A stretch of 64,000 nt of DNA. Origin: Tamaricihabitans halophyticus. Its GTDB lineage: Bacteria; Actinomycetota; Actinomycetes; Mycobacteriales; Pseudonocardiaceae. A program made the translations under genes and the position numbers. Positions 7,801 through 16,700 of this stretch are shown here, piece after piece (the first letter of the stretch is position 1; each line of letters begins with the position of its first letter). Where the stretch lies: contig NZ_SLXQ01000018.1 of the NCBI RefSeq assembly GCF_004340875.1, forward strand, positions 41,589-105,588, in the 5' to 3' direction. The notes beneath the pieces are model-generated. The model was given only the letters and a program-made list of their open reading frames with translations. It was not told the origin of the DNA and did not search any database.

Positions 7801-10739
7801 AGCTGTCCGCGTGCTTCCCGGTGTTTGCCGCCGCGTTCGATGAAGTTGTCAGTAGGTTTGATGGTTTGCGTGGGGTGGTGTGGGGTTCGGATGAGTCGGA
7901 GTTAGCGAGGACTGGGTGGGCGCAGCTGGCGTTGTTTGCGTTTGAGGTTGCGTTGTTTCGGCTTGTGGAGTCGTTGGGTGTTCGGCCGAGTGTGTTGGTG
8001 GGTCATTCGGTTGGTGAGATCGCTGCTGCGCATGTGGCGGGTGTGTTGTCGCTGGATGATGCGTGCAGGTTGGTGGGTGCTCGTGCGCGGTTGATGCAGG
8101 CGTTGCCGGAGGGTGGTGCGATGGTCGCCGTACGCGCCACCGAGGGCGAGTTGATGCTCTCGGAGGGTGTGTCGGTTGCTGCGGTGAACGGCCCGGAGAG
8201 TCTTGTGTTGTCGGGTGTGGAGGACGAGGTTCTTGCGGTGGTGGGGGAGCGCAAGCACTCGCGGCTGAAGGTGTCGCATGCGTTTCATTCCCCGTTGATG
8301 GACCCGATGCTCGACGAATTCCGGGAGGCCATCGCCGGGATCGCCTTCCACGAACCGGTGATCGCGATGACCAAACCCGTGACGGACCCGGAGTACTGGG
8401 TCAACCACGTCCGGGAAACCGTCCGCTTCGCCGACGACCTTTCAGCGGTGCGGGCGGCCGGAGAGACGACTTTCCTGGAGATCGGCCCGGACGCCACACT
8501 CGCCGCAGTTGCCGAAGGAATCCCGCTGCAACGCAAAGACCAGAACGAGGAAGCCGCTCTGGTGAACGCACTCGCCAGGATCTACACGGGGGGCGTACCG
8601 GTCGACTGGTCGGCTTTTTTCGCCGACACCGGAGCGACCTTCGTCGACCTGCCCACCTACGCCTTCCAACACCGCCGCTACTGGCCCGAACCGGCACCAG
8701 AACCCAGCGGCGGCACGGCGACAAGCCTCCTGACCTCCGTGCCCGACACGGATCTCGCCGAGCTGGAAGCCACGCTCGATGTGGACCCCGTGGCACTCGC
8801 GCAAGTACTACCGGCGCTCACCGATTGGCGCCGCCGCCGCGCCGAAGAGGACACAGTGGACGGCTGGCGCTACCGTGCGCAATGGCGCGCGATAGCCTCG
8901 CCAGCCACGAGTGGGGCAGGCGGCAGGTGGCTGGTGATGGTGCCGGAAGACGGACCACCGGCGGAGTGGACGGACGCGGTACTCGAAGCGTTGGCCGGCG
9001 ACCCGATTCGCGTCGAGCTCCCAGCAGTCGACCGGCAGGGCTCAGCCGAACGCATCCGAGCGGCGCTCGGCGAGTCCGCCGGTGAGCTGGTCGGAGTCCT
9101 CGCGCTTCCCGGTCGCGGCACCGCCCGTGACCACGCGGTCCAGGCCACCACCGTGCTGCACGCACTCGGCGACGCGGAGATCACGGCGCCGCTGTGGTAC
9201 CTGACCAGGGGTGCGATGACCGTCGGCACCGAGCAACCCACCGATCCGCAACAAGCGGCCGTACACGGACTCGGGGTAGTGGCCGCACTGGAATACCCGG
9301 ACCGTTGGGCCGGTCTCGTGGATCTACCGGCCACACTCGACCGCCGTACCGTCGCGGGGCTCGCCGCCGTGCTCGGCGGGACCGGCACGCGGCAGCCAGA
9401 GAACCACGTTGCCATCCGCTCGACCGCCGTCTACGCGCGTCGACTGGTCCCGGCGCCGGCCCCAGCCGATCGGGCTCAGTGGTCCCCACGCGGAACGGTG
9501 CTGGTCACCGGCGGCTCCGGCGCCCTCGCTCGCCATGTCGCGCGAGCGGTCGCGGCGGCGGGAGCAGAGCACATCGTGCTCGCCAGCCGGCGTGGGTCCG
9601 CGGCACCCGGCGCAGACGAACTGGCCAAGGAGCTAGCCGGGGTCCGAATCACCTTCGCCGCCTGCGATGTCGCAGATCGGTCGCAGCTCAGCGCACTACT
9701 CGCGGCACACCCACCCACAGCCGTGATACACACCGCGGGAGTACTCGACGATGGCGTACTCGAACGACTCACCCCAGACCGATTCGACGAGGTATTCCGG
9801 TCCAAAGTCGACTCCGCATTGCTGCTCGACGAGTTGACCGAGGATCTGGACGCGTTCGTGCTGTTCTCCTCAGCCACCGCGACCATGGGCAACCCCGGCC
9901 AAGCGAGCTACGCCGCGGCCAACGCGGTACTCGACGCGCTCGCGGAGCACCGCAGAGCACGAGGTCTGGCCGGGACCGCCATCGGCTGGGGAGCCTGGGA
10001 CGGCGGCGGCATGGCCACCGATACCCGCGCGGCCGATGCCGCCCGACGTGCCGGAATCGCTTTCATGGAGCCAGAACTGGCTTGCCGGGCGCTGCTCGAA
10101 CTCGCCGCCGAGCCGGCTGCGAGCACCCTGGTAGCCGCGATGGCCGCCGCCGGCCCCTCCGGCCAGGTACCGGCCCTGCTCCGCGATATGCCGGGCGCTG
10201 CGCACTCCGCGAACGACGAGGAGGCGCCAGACCCCGACGAGTTCCGCACCCGGCTATCCGCCAGTCCACGCGGCGAGCGCGCGGAGCTACTGCTGAACCT
10301 CGTACGGGAACGGGCCGCGGACGTTCTAGGCCAGCCAGACACCGCCGAGGTCGGCCCCGATCGCCCATTCCGCGAGCTCGGTTTTGACTCCCTGGCCACC
10401 GTCGAGCTGCGCAACCAACTCAACGCGGTCACCGGGCTTACCCTGCCGGCCACCCTGGTGTTCGACCATCCCACCCCGGCCGCGCTGGCCGCGCAGCTAC
10501 TCGCCGAACTCGACGATGAGCCGGCTGAACCGGGCCAGGGAACCGCCGAGGACGACGAGACGGCGCTACGGGAACTGTTCGCCGCGGTTCCGCTGGCCCG
10601 GCTACGTGACCTCGGACTGCTAGACCCACTGCTAGCGCTTGCTCGTGGCGAGAATGACGCGGTGCGGGAGACCGTCGGCGTGGACGACATGTCCGTGGAC
10701 GACCTGGTGCGGGCCGCACTGGACGGAGCTGAGGAATGA
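1..10739 (+). CDS. PKS-1: modular type I polyketide synthase, 5' end missing
   Basis: The frame is open from base 3 to the stop at 10737-10739 (3578 residues seen). It already begins inside the C-terminal part of an acyltransferase (post-AT motif LPTYPFQRQRFW at residues 59-70), so the GTG at base 3 is not a start and the gene begins upstream. Domain order is [AT]-KR-ACP, KS-AT-KR(inactive)-ACP, KS-AT-KR-ACP, then a C-terminal docking segment (about residues 3515-3578). Both complete ATs carry the malonyl signature HAFH. It extends a carrier-protein-bound chain by three malonyl units, leaving OH, ketone and OH, and should hand the chain to PKS-2, whose start codon overlaps this stop. The KR / dead KR / KR series resembles the C-terminal half of AmphI/NysI-type polyene synthases; that assignment is inference, the domain calls are direct. 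Confidence 0.97.
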   Translation, partial: VLTGMAAESVPEAMLVPTLRADRPEPATIATALAELHVHGRAVDWRAYFDGTGARHVDLPTYPFQRQRFWPEPPASAEVDGCRYRAVWRPVVPPAGEPVGTWLVLTPAAGSPWRAALPDAVHIDIDAPERAVLAERLSVVGETVGPIAGVLSLLAVTTAEPVGEFAVPAGLAGTAAVVQALGDAGIDAPLWCATAGAVGVDGPPVDPAAATVWGMIRVAALEHPDRIAGLVDLPAEPDESAFVRLRSVLAGQEDQVAVRDTGVLARRLIRGSGTPVLDDPDSRYIPRGTVLITGGTGGLGRHIARWLAGLGDAHLLLVSRRGPDAEGATELLAELTETGGTAEIVACDVADRTALGAVLASVPAERPLSAVFHTAGVVADGVLDGLSTADLSTVLGAKAGAAANLDALTGSLDAFVLFSSTAGFLGAAGQANYAAANAYLDALAEHRAGRGLAATSIVWGPWAQGGMADDVEVTARVRRGGFTPLATELALGELATAIAHADPVTVVADVDWARYAGVYGAVRPLPLLDELPEVRAIRPAATAERPVPDTRDLLELVRAQVAVVLGHTEATAVDVGKPFSDLGFDSLTTLELRNALSAATGLTLPASLGYDYPNTRVLAEFLAGELSGADSADSVVATAAADEPIAIVGMGCRFPGGVASPDEFWQLLAGGGDGISPFPTDRGWDLARLAAGASITQEGGFLEGIAEFDAEFFGISPREALAMDPQQRLLLETAWEAIERAGLDANTLRGSRAGVFVGTNGQDYDSVVRGAASEVQGYIATGTTASVLSGRLAYTLGLEGPAVTVDTACSSALVAMHWAVRALRSGETSLALAGGVSMMASPDSFVEFSTQGGLAPDGRCKAFAAAADGTSWSEGVGVLVLERLSDAVANGRDVLAVLRGTAVNSDGASNGLTAPNGPSQQRVIRAALADAGLSTGDIDAVEAHGTGTTLGDPIEAHALLATYGRDREQPLLLGSVKSNLGHTQAAAGAAGLIKMVLAMRRGLLPATLHVDAPSSHVDWSSGSIEVLTESHPWPETGRPMRAGVSAFGVSGTNAHVVLEQAPPTVLAPEPSREAPAVLPWLVSGRSRAALAAQVERITVAGAELNPVDVAYTLCTARADLPHRAVLLAGADGITEVASGVVADEPGGLVFLFAGQGAQRLGMGRELYDRYPAFATAFDDVLARFDGLREVVWGADAAALNRTEWTQPALFALEVALYRLVSSFGMTPDALVGHSIGEIAAAHVAGVLTLDDACVLVGARARLMQALPSGGVMVAVRATEDAVSLTEGVSVAAVNGPENIVLAGVEDEVFAAVGERDYQRLPVSHAFHSPLMDPMLDEFRAAIAGLTFHEPEIAMRKPVTDREYWVRHVRDTVRFADDVGAYPGAIFVELGPDGTLSALADGIPLLRKTRDEEVALLSGLGAAHTAGVELDWAELFAGTGARLVDLPTYPFQRKRYWPENTMATLPADAEFWSAVDRGDTEALAEWRRRNGHATVDDWRYRADWHPVHLRSTPAGGRWLVLTTPEQPDTDRIAAALGAEVVTVADPDADAKDLVVDLVLASSALGELAGVVSLLALDRSVPPRLAWPEELSTALVAAGVNTRLWCLTRGAVSAGGEAVTAPGQAAIWGVGRITALEQPRRWGGLIDLPNGELATNDLATALADGSEDQVALRDTGVLGRRLVRAHAGTAWQPAGTVLVVGAAGPMAVRTAHWLLDNGAEHVVLAASEPIASNGERTTIVDCAPTDAATLRAVVDGIPADRPLRAVLLADPEITDPFGPGDLVSGVLAAATSTVDAVAGQQVERVLLFGSLAGFCGLRGQSAAAAASAALDAFAQAWHDPARPITAIAWGAWAGITPTGAGNHEGHLRLSGLPAMDPEPALAALPGATGPSVAIADIAWDRFARAYTEVRPSQAFEAIPEAVAALRDVETPDATLGDLRAELAVLPAAARADRVLRLVREKVAHVLGHSGPEAIEPIWPFRELGFDSLTSLDLRRLLNTATGLQLSATLVFDHPNPAMLAEHVLSELTGAGAEDESPAGTAIADDTEDPVVIVGMACRFPGGVDSPEDLWRLVAEGVDATGELPADRGWDLAALRHGDGQGRGATVARRGGFLPGAAEFDAAMFAISPAEAMVMDPQQRQVLEVTWEALERAGINPLSVEGKDMGVFVGGGTGDYRPPIGDSDGYWQTAQSGSLLSGRVAYFYGLHGPTVSVDTACSSSLVALHLAAQAVRSGECTAALAGGVTVMSTPATFVEFGGLGALSADGRCKAFADSADGTGWSEGVGMLVVERLSAARAAGHRVLAVVRGSAINSDGFSNGLTAPSGPAQRKVIRRALAAAGLRPADVDAVEAHGTGTTLGDPIEAGALLATYGRDRDTPLLLGSVKSNIGHSQSAAGVAGVIKMVAAMRYGVLPSTLHIDRPTEHVDWSSGAIRLLTENTPWPEVDRARRAGVSSFGASGTNAHVILEAAPANLPAPEIGSPDVTGRSAKQRVAGVVPVLLSGGSATALRDQASRLLGWITDPNSESRDDTVVNIAAAAATTRAPLEHRAALLATDRAELIDGLAALSADGRATNLMRGEAPRTRAVAFLFAGQGTQRLGMGRELSACFPVFAAAFDEVVSRFDGLRGVVWGSDESELARTGWAQLALFAFEVALFRLVESLGVRPSVLVGHSVGEIAAAHVAGVLSLDDACRLVGARARLMQALPEGGAMVAVRATEGELMLSEGVSVAAVNGPESLVLSGVEDEVLAVVGERKHSRLKVSHAFHSPLMDPMLDEFREAIAGIAFHEPVIAMTKPVTDPEYWVNHVRETVRFADDLSAVRAAGETTFLEIGPDATLAAVAEGIPLQRKDQNEEAALVNALARIYTGGVPVDWSAFFADTGATFVDLPTYAFQHRRYWPEPAPEPSGGTATSLLTSVPDTDLAELEATLDVDPVALAQVLPALTDWRRRRAEEDTVDGWRYRAQWRAIASPATSGAGGRWLVMVPEDGPPAEWTDAVLEALAGDPIRVELPAVDRQGSAERIRAALGESAGELVGVLALPGRGTARDHAVQATTVLHALGDAEITAPLWYLTRGAMTVGTEQPTDPQQAAVHGLGVVAALEYPDRWAGLVDLPATLDRRTVAGLAAVLGGTGTRQPENHVAIRSTAVYARRLVPAPAPADRAQWSPRGTVLVTGGSGALARHVARAVAAAGAEHIVLASRRGSAAPGADELAKELAGVRITFAACDVADRSQLSALLAAHPPTAVIHTAGVLDDGVLERLTPDRFDEVFRSKVDSALLLDELTEDLDAFVLFSSATATMGNPGQASYAAANAVLDALAEHRRARGLAGTAIGWGAWDGGGMATDTRAADAARRAGIAFMEPELACRALLELAAEPAASTLVAAMAAAGPSGQVPALLRDMPGAAHSANDEEAPDPDEFRTRLSASPRGERAELLLNLVRERAADVLGQPDTAEVGPDRPFRELGFDSLATVELRNQLNAVTGLTLPATLVFDHPTPAALAAQLLAELDDEPAEPGQGTAEDDETALRELFAAVPLARLRDLGLLDPLLALARGENDAVRETVGVDDMSVDDLVRAALDGAEE
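1926..6090 (+). other. PKS-1 module b: KS-AT(malonyl)-KR(inactive)-ACP
   Basis: KS from 1926 with Cys at 2427 (DTACSS), His at 2832 (EAHGTGT) and His at 2946 (KSNLGH). AT about 3444-4300 with GHSIGE (Ser at 3702) and HAFH at 3972-3983, so malonyl-CoA. The KR (about 5079-5640) is degenerate: the nucleotide-binding loop reads VVGAAGP, the LDD region and catalytic Lys are lost, Tyr149 is Ala (5463) and Asn153 is Ser (5475). Only the Ser remains. The beta-ketone should be kept. ACP Ser at 5955 in LGFDSLT. Confidence 0.94.
6138..10515 (+). other. PKS-1 module c: KS-AT(malonyl)-KR(B)-ACP
   Basis: KS from 6138 with Cys at 6642 and His at 7047 and 7161. AT about 7746-8560 with GHSVGE (Ser at 8007) and HAFH at 8277-8288 (malonyl). 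Much of this AT (about 7750-8300) has lower GC than its surroundings and is shared with three other ATs. KR from 9492 with full LDD (9744-9752) and Tyr at 9909 in an NPGQASY context, so B-type and active. ACP Ser at 10389. Predicted product is a beta-hydroxyl. Confidence 0.94.
7750..8300 (+). repeat. Homogenised AT block, copy 1 of 4
   Basis: This lower-GC stretch, rich in GTG/TTG/TTT codons, lies inside the AT of PKS-1 module c. It is near-identical at DNA level to 18410-19290, 54860-55680 and 59760-60640. All four share the 20-mer gtgtgttggtgggtcattcg (here 7990-8009), spanning the active-site Ser region. Similarity falls back to protein level just after the HAFH motif, sooner than in the other copies. 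Confidence 0.85.
10725..10739 (+). promoter_or_regulatory. Ribosome binding site and 4-nt stop/start overlap of PKS-1 and PKS-2
   Basis: GGAG at 10725-10728 is followed by the ATG of PKS-2 at 10736, which overlaps the TGA of PKS-1 (ATGA). This arrangement indicates translational coupling, so the two proteins are probably made in similar amounts. Confidence 0.85.
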
Positions 10740-13700
10740 GCACATCGGACGGTAAGGTCGTCGAGGCGCTGCGCGCGGCCGTCAAGGAGTCGGACCGGCT
10801 ACGCAAGCAGAATCGGCAGCTGGTCGCGGCCACCACCGAGCCGATCGCCATCGTCGGAATGAGCTGCCGGTACCCCGGTGATGTCCGTTCCCCCGAGGAT
10901 CTGTGGCAGCTGGTCTCCACCGGGACGGACGCAATCGGTAGTTTCCCGACCGACCGCGGTTGGGACGTCGATGTGCTGCGCGACGCGGAAACCGACGAGC
11001 GCGGCATGGCGGTGAGCCAGCAGGGTGGGTTCATTTCCGGCCTCGCCGACTTCGACCCGGGATTCTTCGGTATCTCACCGCGCGAAGCGCTCACCATGGA
11101 CCCCCAGCAGCGGTTGCTGTTGGAAACCTGTTGGGAGGCACTCGAACGAGCCAAAATGGACGCCAGCGGGCTGCGAGGTAGCCGGACCGGGGTGTTCATC
11201 GGCACCAACGGGCAGGACTACCAGTACCTGATGATGCGCTCGCTGGACGACGCCACCGGTGACGTCGGCACCGGTATCGCGGCGAGCGCCACCTCGGGCC
11301 GGATCGCCTACACCTTCGGGTTCGAGGGCCCCACGATGACCGTGGACACCGCATGTTCCTCCTCGCTGGTGGCCATGCATCTCGCGGCGCGGGCGTTGCG
11401 CGGCGGGGAATGCGAACTGGCACTGGCCGGTGGGGCGAACGTGATGTGCACACCCGGGCCGTTGCTCGAGTTCAGCAGGCAGGGCGGACTTGCCCGCGAC
11501 GGCCGGTGTAAGGCGTTTTCCGACGCCGCCGATGGCACTGGCTGGTCCGAGGGTGTTGGTGTGCTGGTGCTCGCGAGGCTGTCCGATGCGCTGGCCAATG
11601 GCTATCCGGTGTTGGCCGTGTTGCGCGGCAGCGCGGTGAACTCGGACGGCGCCTCGAATGGCTTCAGTGCTCCCAATGGGCGAGCCCAGCAACGGGTGAT
11701 CCGCGCGGCGCTTGCCGATGCGCGACTGAGTGCCCGAGATGTGGACGTCGTGGAGGCACACGGTACAGGCACCACACTCGGTGACCCGATCGAAGCCAGT
11801 GCGCTGCTCGCCACCTACGGCCAGGACCGGCACCACCCGTTGCTGCTCGGCTCGGTCAAATCCAACTTCGGACACGCCCAAGCCGCGGCTGGCGTTGCCG
11901 GCGTGATCAAAATGGTGCAGGCGATGCGGCACGGGGTGGTGCCGCCGACCCTGCACGCCACGCCACGCTCCTCCCATGTGGACTGGAACTCCGGTGCGGT
12001 GGAGCTGGCTACGCGCGCGGCGGCGTGGCCAGAGGCAGATCGGGTCCGCCGCGCGGCGGTGTCCTCCTTCGGAGTAAGCGGCACCAACGCGCACGTGATT
12101 CTGGAGCAACCCCCGGAGCCGACGGTTCCCGATGTCACGGAGTCGACGGTTGCCGAATCGAACGCTGCCTCCGGTAAGACCTGGCCAGTGGTGCTGTCCG
12201 GGCGCAGCGCGGAGGCCCTGGCTGGCCAGGTCGATGCGCTGGTCGACCGGCTCGCGGGTACGGACGTCTCGGTCGCCGAGCTGTCCCACGCGCTCACCAC
12301 CACCCGAACCACGTTCGAGCACCGGCTCGGCTTTGTCGCCACCGATACCGAGGCGGTACTGACCGCGTTGACGGCCTGGCAGCGTAGTGGGGCCGCACCC
12401 GGTGTGGCGAGCGAGGAGGCGCCAGCCAGGGTACGGCTGGGCGTGCTGTTCTCCGGGCAGGGCTCGCAGCGACTCGGCATGGGACGCGAACTGGCCGAAC
12501 GTTTTCCGGTGTTCGCCGACGCGCTCGACGCCGTACTCGCCAAACTGGACCCCCGGGTGCGCGAGGTCATGTGGGGTGCCGATCCGGCCGAACTGAACGA
12601 AACCGGCTGGACCCAGCCGGCGCTGTTCGCCGTCGAGGTCGCGCTCTACCGGCTCGTCGAATCGTTCGGCGTGGTCGCCGACCAGGTGACCGGTCACTCG
12701 GTTGGCGAGATCACCGCGGCACATATTGCCGGCGTGCTGTCCTTGGACGACGCCTGCACCCTGGTCTCGGCCCGCGCCCAACTGATGCAGGCCCTACCTC
12801 GGGGTGGCGCGATGGTCTCGGTCCGTGCGACCGAGGCAGAGGTCGCGCCGTTGCTCACCGAAGGTGTCTCGCTGGCCGCGGTGAACGGGCCGGAAGCCGT
12901 CGTCGTGGCAGGTGTCGCTGACGAGGTGGAGGCGGTGCTCGCGCGGCTGGGCGAGCGCCAGCACACCCGACTGCGGGTCTCGCACGCTTTCCACTCTCCA
13001 CTGATGGCGCCCATGCTGGCCGAGCTCCGTGCCGTTGTGGCGAGCCTTTCCTTCCAGCAGCCGGAAATCTCGATGCCCGGTCCGGTCAACGATCCGGAGT
13101 ACTGGGTCTCGCATGTCCGGGAGACAGTCCGGTTTGCCGACCGGATGGCCACGCTGGACGAGGCCGGCTGCAACGCCTTCCTCGAACTGGGGCCAGACAG
13201 CACCCTCACCGCGCTCACGACGTCCGGGATCGCCGTACCGGCGCTGCGCAGGGATCGGGGCGAGGAGTACGCGTTCGTCACGGCACTGACCCGGCTCCAG
13301 GTTGCTGGGGTAGCTGTGGACTGGGCGACGCTGTACCAGGGAACTGACACGAAACCCGCCGAACTACCGACCTACGCGTTCCGCCACGTGCGGTTCTGGC
13401 CGGAGATCACCGCGAGCGCCGGAGACGTATCCGGTGCTGGCCTGCGGCCAGCTGAGCATCCGTTACTCGGCGCGGCCGTCAGCGTGGCCGGCTCGGGTGA
13501 GTATGTCCTGACGAGCCGGTTGTCCCGCGCAACGGCGCCGTGGCTTGTCGACCACACGATCATTGGGCACGTCGTGGTGCCAAGTACGGCTCTCGTGGAA
13601 CTGGCGCTCTACGCCGGTGAACACGTGGGGTGCGCCCAGCTGCGGCAGCTCACCATTCTGGTCCCCCTGGTGCTCGGCGAACACGATGTCCTGGATCTGC

Positions 13701-16700
13701 AGGTCTGGCTCTCCGCGCCGGACGACGACAACATCCGCTATCTGGGTTTGTACAGCCGACCGGTCGACTCGATAAATCCAGAGTGGACGCAGCATGCCAC
13801 TGGCTCGATCAGTCCAGCTCCGGTGGCCGGTGAACCCTCGGCCGTCGAATGGCCGCCGGCGGAGGCAAGGCAGCTGGACAGCGAGGCGCTCTATGCGTAC
13901 TTCGCGGACGCCGGATTCAGCTACGGGCCGTCGTTTCGCTGTGTGCGGACGGTGTGGCAGCGCGCCGCTGACGAGCTGTACGCCGAGGTTGTGCTGCCCG
14001 AGGCCGCGGGGGATCCGCACGCTTACGGACTACATCCCGCCCTCTTCGACGGATTGCTGCATGCCGGACTCCTGGCCTTGCCTGAGGACGCGCCCGGCCA
14101 GGTGCCGTACTCCTGGCAGGACGTCTCGCTGTTCGCCACCGGCGCCAGCTCACTGCGGGTGCGGTTGCGCGGCGCCGGCACCGATACGGTGTCGCTGTTC
14201 GCGGTGGACCCGGAAGGCCAGCCGGTACTATCGGTTGGCGCGCTGTCGTTGCGGGCGCCAACAGCGCTGGCCAGCGAGACCCGCGCCGGCGAGGCCTTCC
14301 TCCAGCTCGACTGGGTAATTCAACAAACCCAACAAACTTCCGCGAACCCGCAACCGAGCACGCTGCCGGTTGTCGGATCGCTGGCTGAGGTACCCGAGGA
14401 TGTCCCCGGACTTGTGGTGTTGTCGCTACCCACCGAGCGCGAACCGGATGTGGCGACGCATCGTGCGCTCGAACTCGCCAAGGAGTGGCTGGCCACCGAG
14501 CGGTTCGCCGGTTCCTGCCTGATGTTGGTGACCCGCGGTGGGGTCGCGGTGGATCGGGAGCCAGTCGCGGATCCGGCCGCGGCGGCGTGTTGGGGTCTAC
14601 TGAGGACCGCACAGAACGAGTATCGCGGCCGGTTCGCCCTGCTCGATCTCGATCCATCGGGCCAACCGGAAGGGGACGCGGAGGCCGAACTCGACGCCGT
14701 CGCTGATCCGGTTCTTGCCTTGCTCGCCGCCGGCGAACCACAGATCGCGGTGCGCGGCGGTCTGGCGAGGGTGGCGCGTCTTGCTCCGCTGAGTGGCACA
14801 CTGCTGCCGCCAACCGCCGGTTCGTGGCGACTGGACGGCTCGGGGCACGGGAACAGCGCCGCATGGAAAACCGACCCACTGGAGCAGGACGCCGCGACTG
14901 ACCAGATTCGGGGTAGTCTGGCCGCGCTCGCCCTCCTGCCATGTCCTGAGGTGGACAGGGAGCTGCGCGGCCGTGAGGTCCGCATCGCGATTGGTGCGGC
15001 CGGCCTGAACTTTCGGGACGTGCTCAGCGTGCTCGGCAAGTACCCAGGGGACAGCGGACTACTCGGCTCCGAGGCCGCCGGCACGGTACTGGACATCGGC
15101 CCGGACGTGGCTGGCTTGGCAGTCGGCGACCGGGTGACCGGCATGTTGTTCGGTGGCTTCGGTCCACGCGGAATCACCGACGAACGGCTGGTAACCAGGA
15201 TTCCGGATGACTGGTCGGATGCCATCGCGGCGGCCGTACCGCTGGTCTTCCTCACCGCTTACTACGCGCTGGTCGATGTGGCCGGGCTCGGCCGCGGCGA
15301 GAAGATCCTCGTGCACGCGGGCGCTGGTGGTGTCGGGATGGCCGCGATCCAGCTCGCTCGGTATCTCGGCGCCGAGGTGTACGCCACCGCCAGCGAGTCG
15401 AAATGGCCCGCGCTACGCGAGCTTGGGCTCGACGATGAACACCTCGCATCCTCACGTGATCTCGCCTTCGCGGACAAGTTCGATTCGGTTGACGTGGTGC
15501 TGAACAGCCTTACCGGTGAGTTCGTCGACACCTCGCTCGGGCTACTCGGTGCCGGTGGCCGATTCGTTGAACTCGGCAAGGTCGACCTGCGTGATCCGGC
15601 GTCCGTACCGGCTGGCGTGCGGTATCAGGCATTCGATATCGGTTGGGTGGACGCTGACCGGATCCAACTGATGCTGCGGGCACTGAGTGACCTGTTCAGC
15701 CGAGGCGTCCTGACCCCACCACCACTGCGAACCTGGGATGTCCGGGATGCGGGCGCGGCCTTCCGGTACATGAGCCGCGCCGGGCACATCGGGAAACTGG
15801 TGCTCACCATGCCGCGGCAGCTTGATCCGACCGGAACGGTGCTGGTGACCGGCGGTACCGGCGGCCTCGGCGCGATACTGGCGCGGCATCTCGTGACCAC
15901 GCATGGCGTACGAAACCTGGTGTTGACCAGCCGTCGTGGCCTGGTCGCGCCCGGCGCGGCTGAACTACGCGACGAGCTGACGGCCGCTGGCGCTACGGTG
16001 CGTGTCCTCGCTTGCGATATCTCGGAACGAGAACAGGTTGTCGAGCTGCTCGCCAACATCGAGCCGCGGCATCCGTTGACGGCGGTCATCCACGCGGCGG
16101 GGGTCCTCGACGACGGCATACTCCCGGCGATGACGCCGGATCGGGTGGACCAGGTATTCGCCCCGAAGGTGGCCGCGGCCCAGCATCTCGACGAGTTGAC
16201 TCGTACGGCCGACCTTGCCGCCTTCCTGCTGTACTCCTCGGTCGCCGGCATCATGGGAAGCGCGGGCCAGTCGAACTACGCCGCCGCCAACGCGTACCTG
16301 GACGCGCTTGCCACTCGGCGTCGTGCCGAGGGCCTACCTGGCACGGCACTCGCCTGGGGCGCTTGGGATCCCGCGGCGGGCGGCATGACCGCCGCGCTTG
16401 CCAGGGCTGCCAGGGAACGGACCGAGGAGGTGATCCTGCCGGCGCTGACGGTGTCCCAAGGGCTCGCCTTGTTCGATGCGGCGCTAGGGGCGGAGAAGGC
16501 CGTACTGGTGCCGGTTGCGACCCGAACTGGCCGGCCTAGTGAGCCGGTACCGCCGATCCTGCGGGGCATCTTCGGAGCCGGCCGGCGTTTTGCCGCGACC
16601 CGCGGTGCGGATTCGACGGATCTCGCCACACGGCTGAGCGCCCTTGCCGACGGTGAACCATTGCGGTTCCTGGTCGACTTGGTCCGAGGCGAAACCGCGA

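Noticed and set aside
11075..12781. Long open frames on the minus strand inside PKS genes (for example 11075-12781, 44866-46554, 3012-4103)
   Set aside because: They lie wholly antisense to conserved KS and AT coding sequence, show no recognisable protein features and are expected in high-GC DNA.
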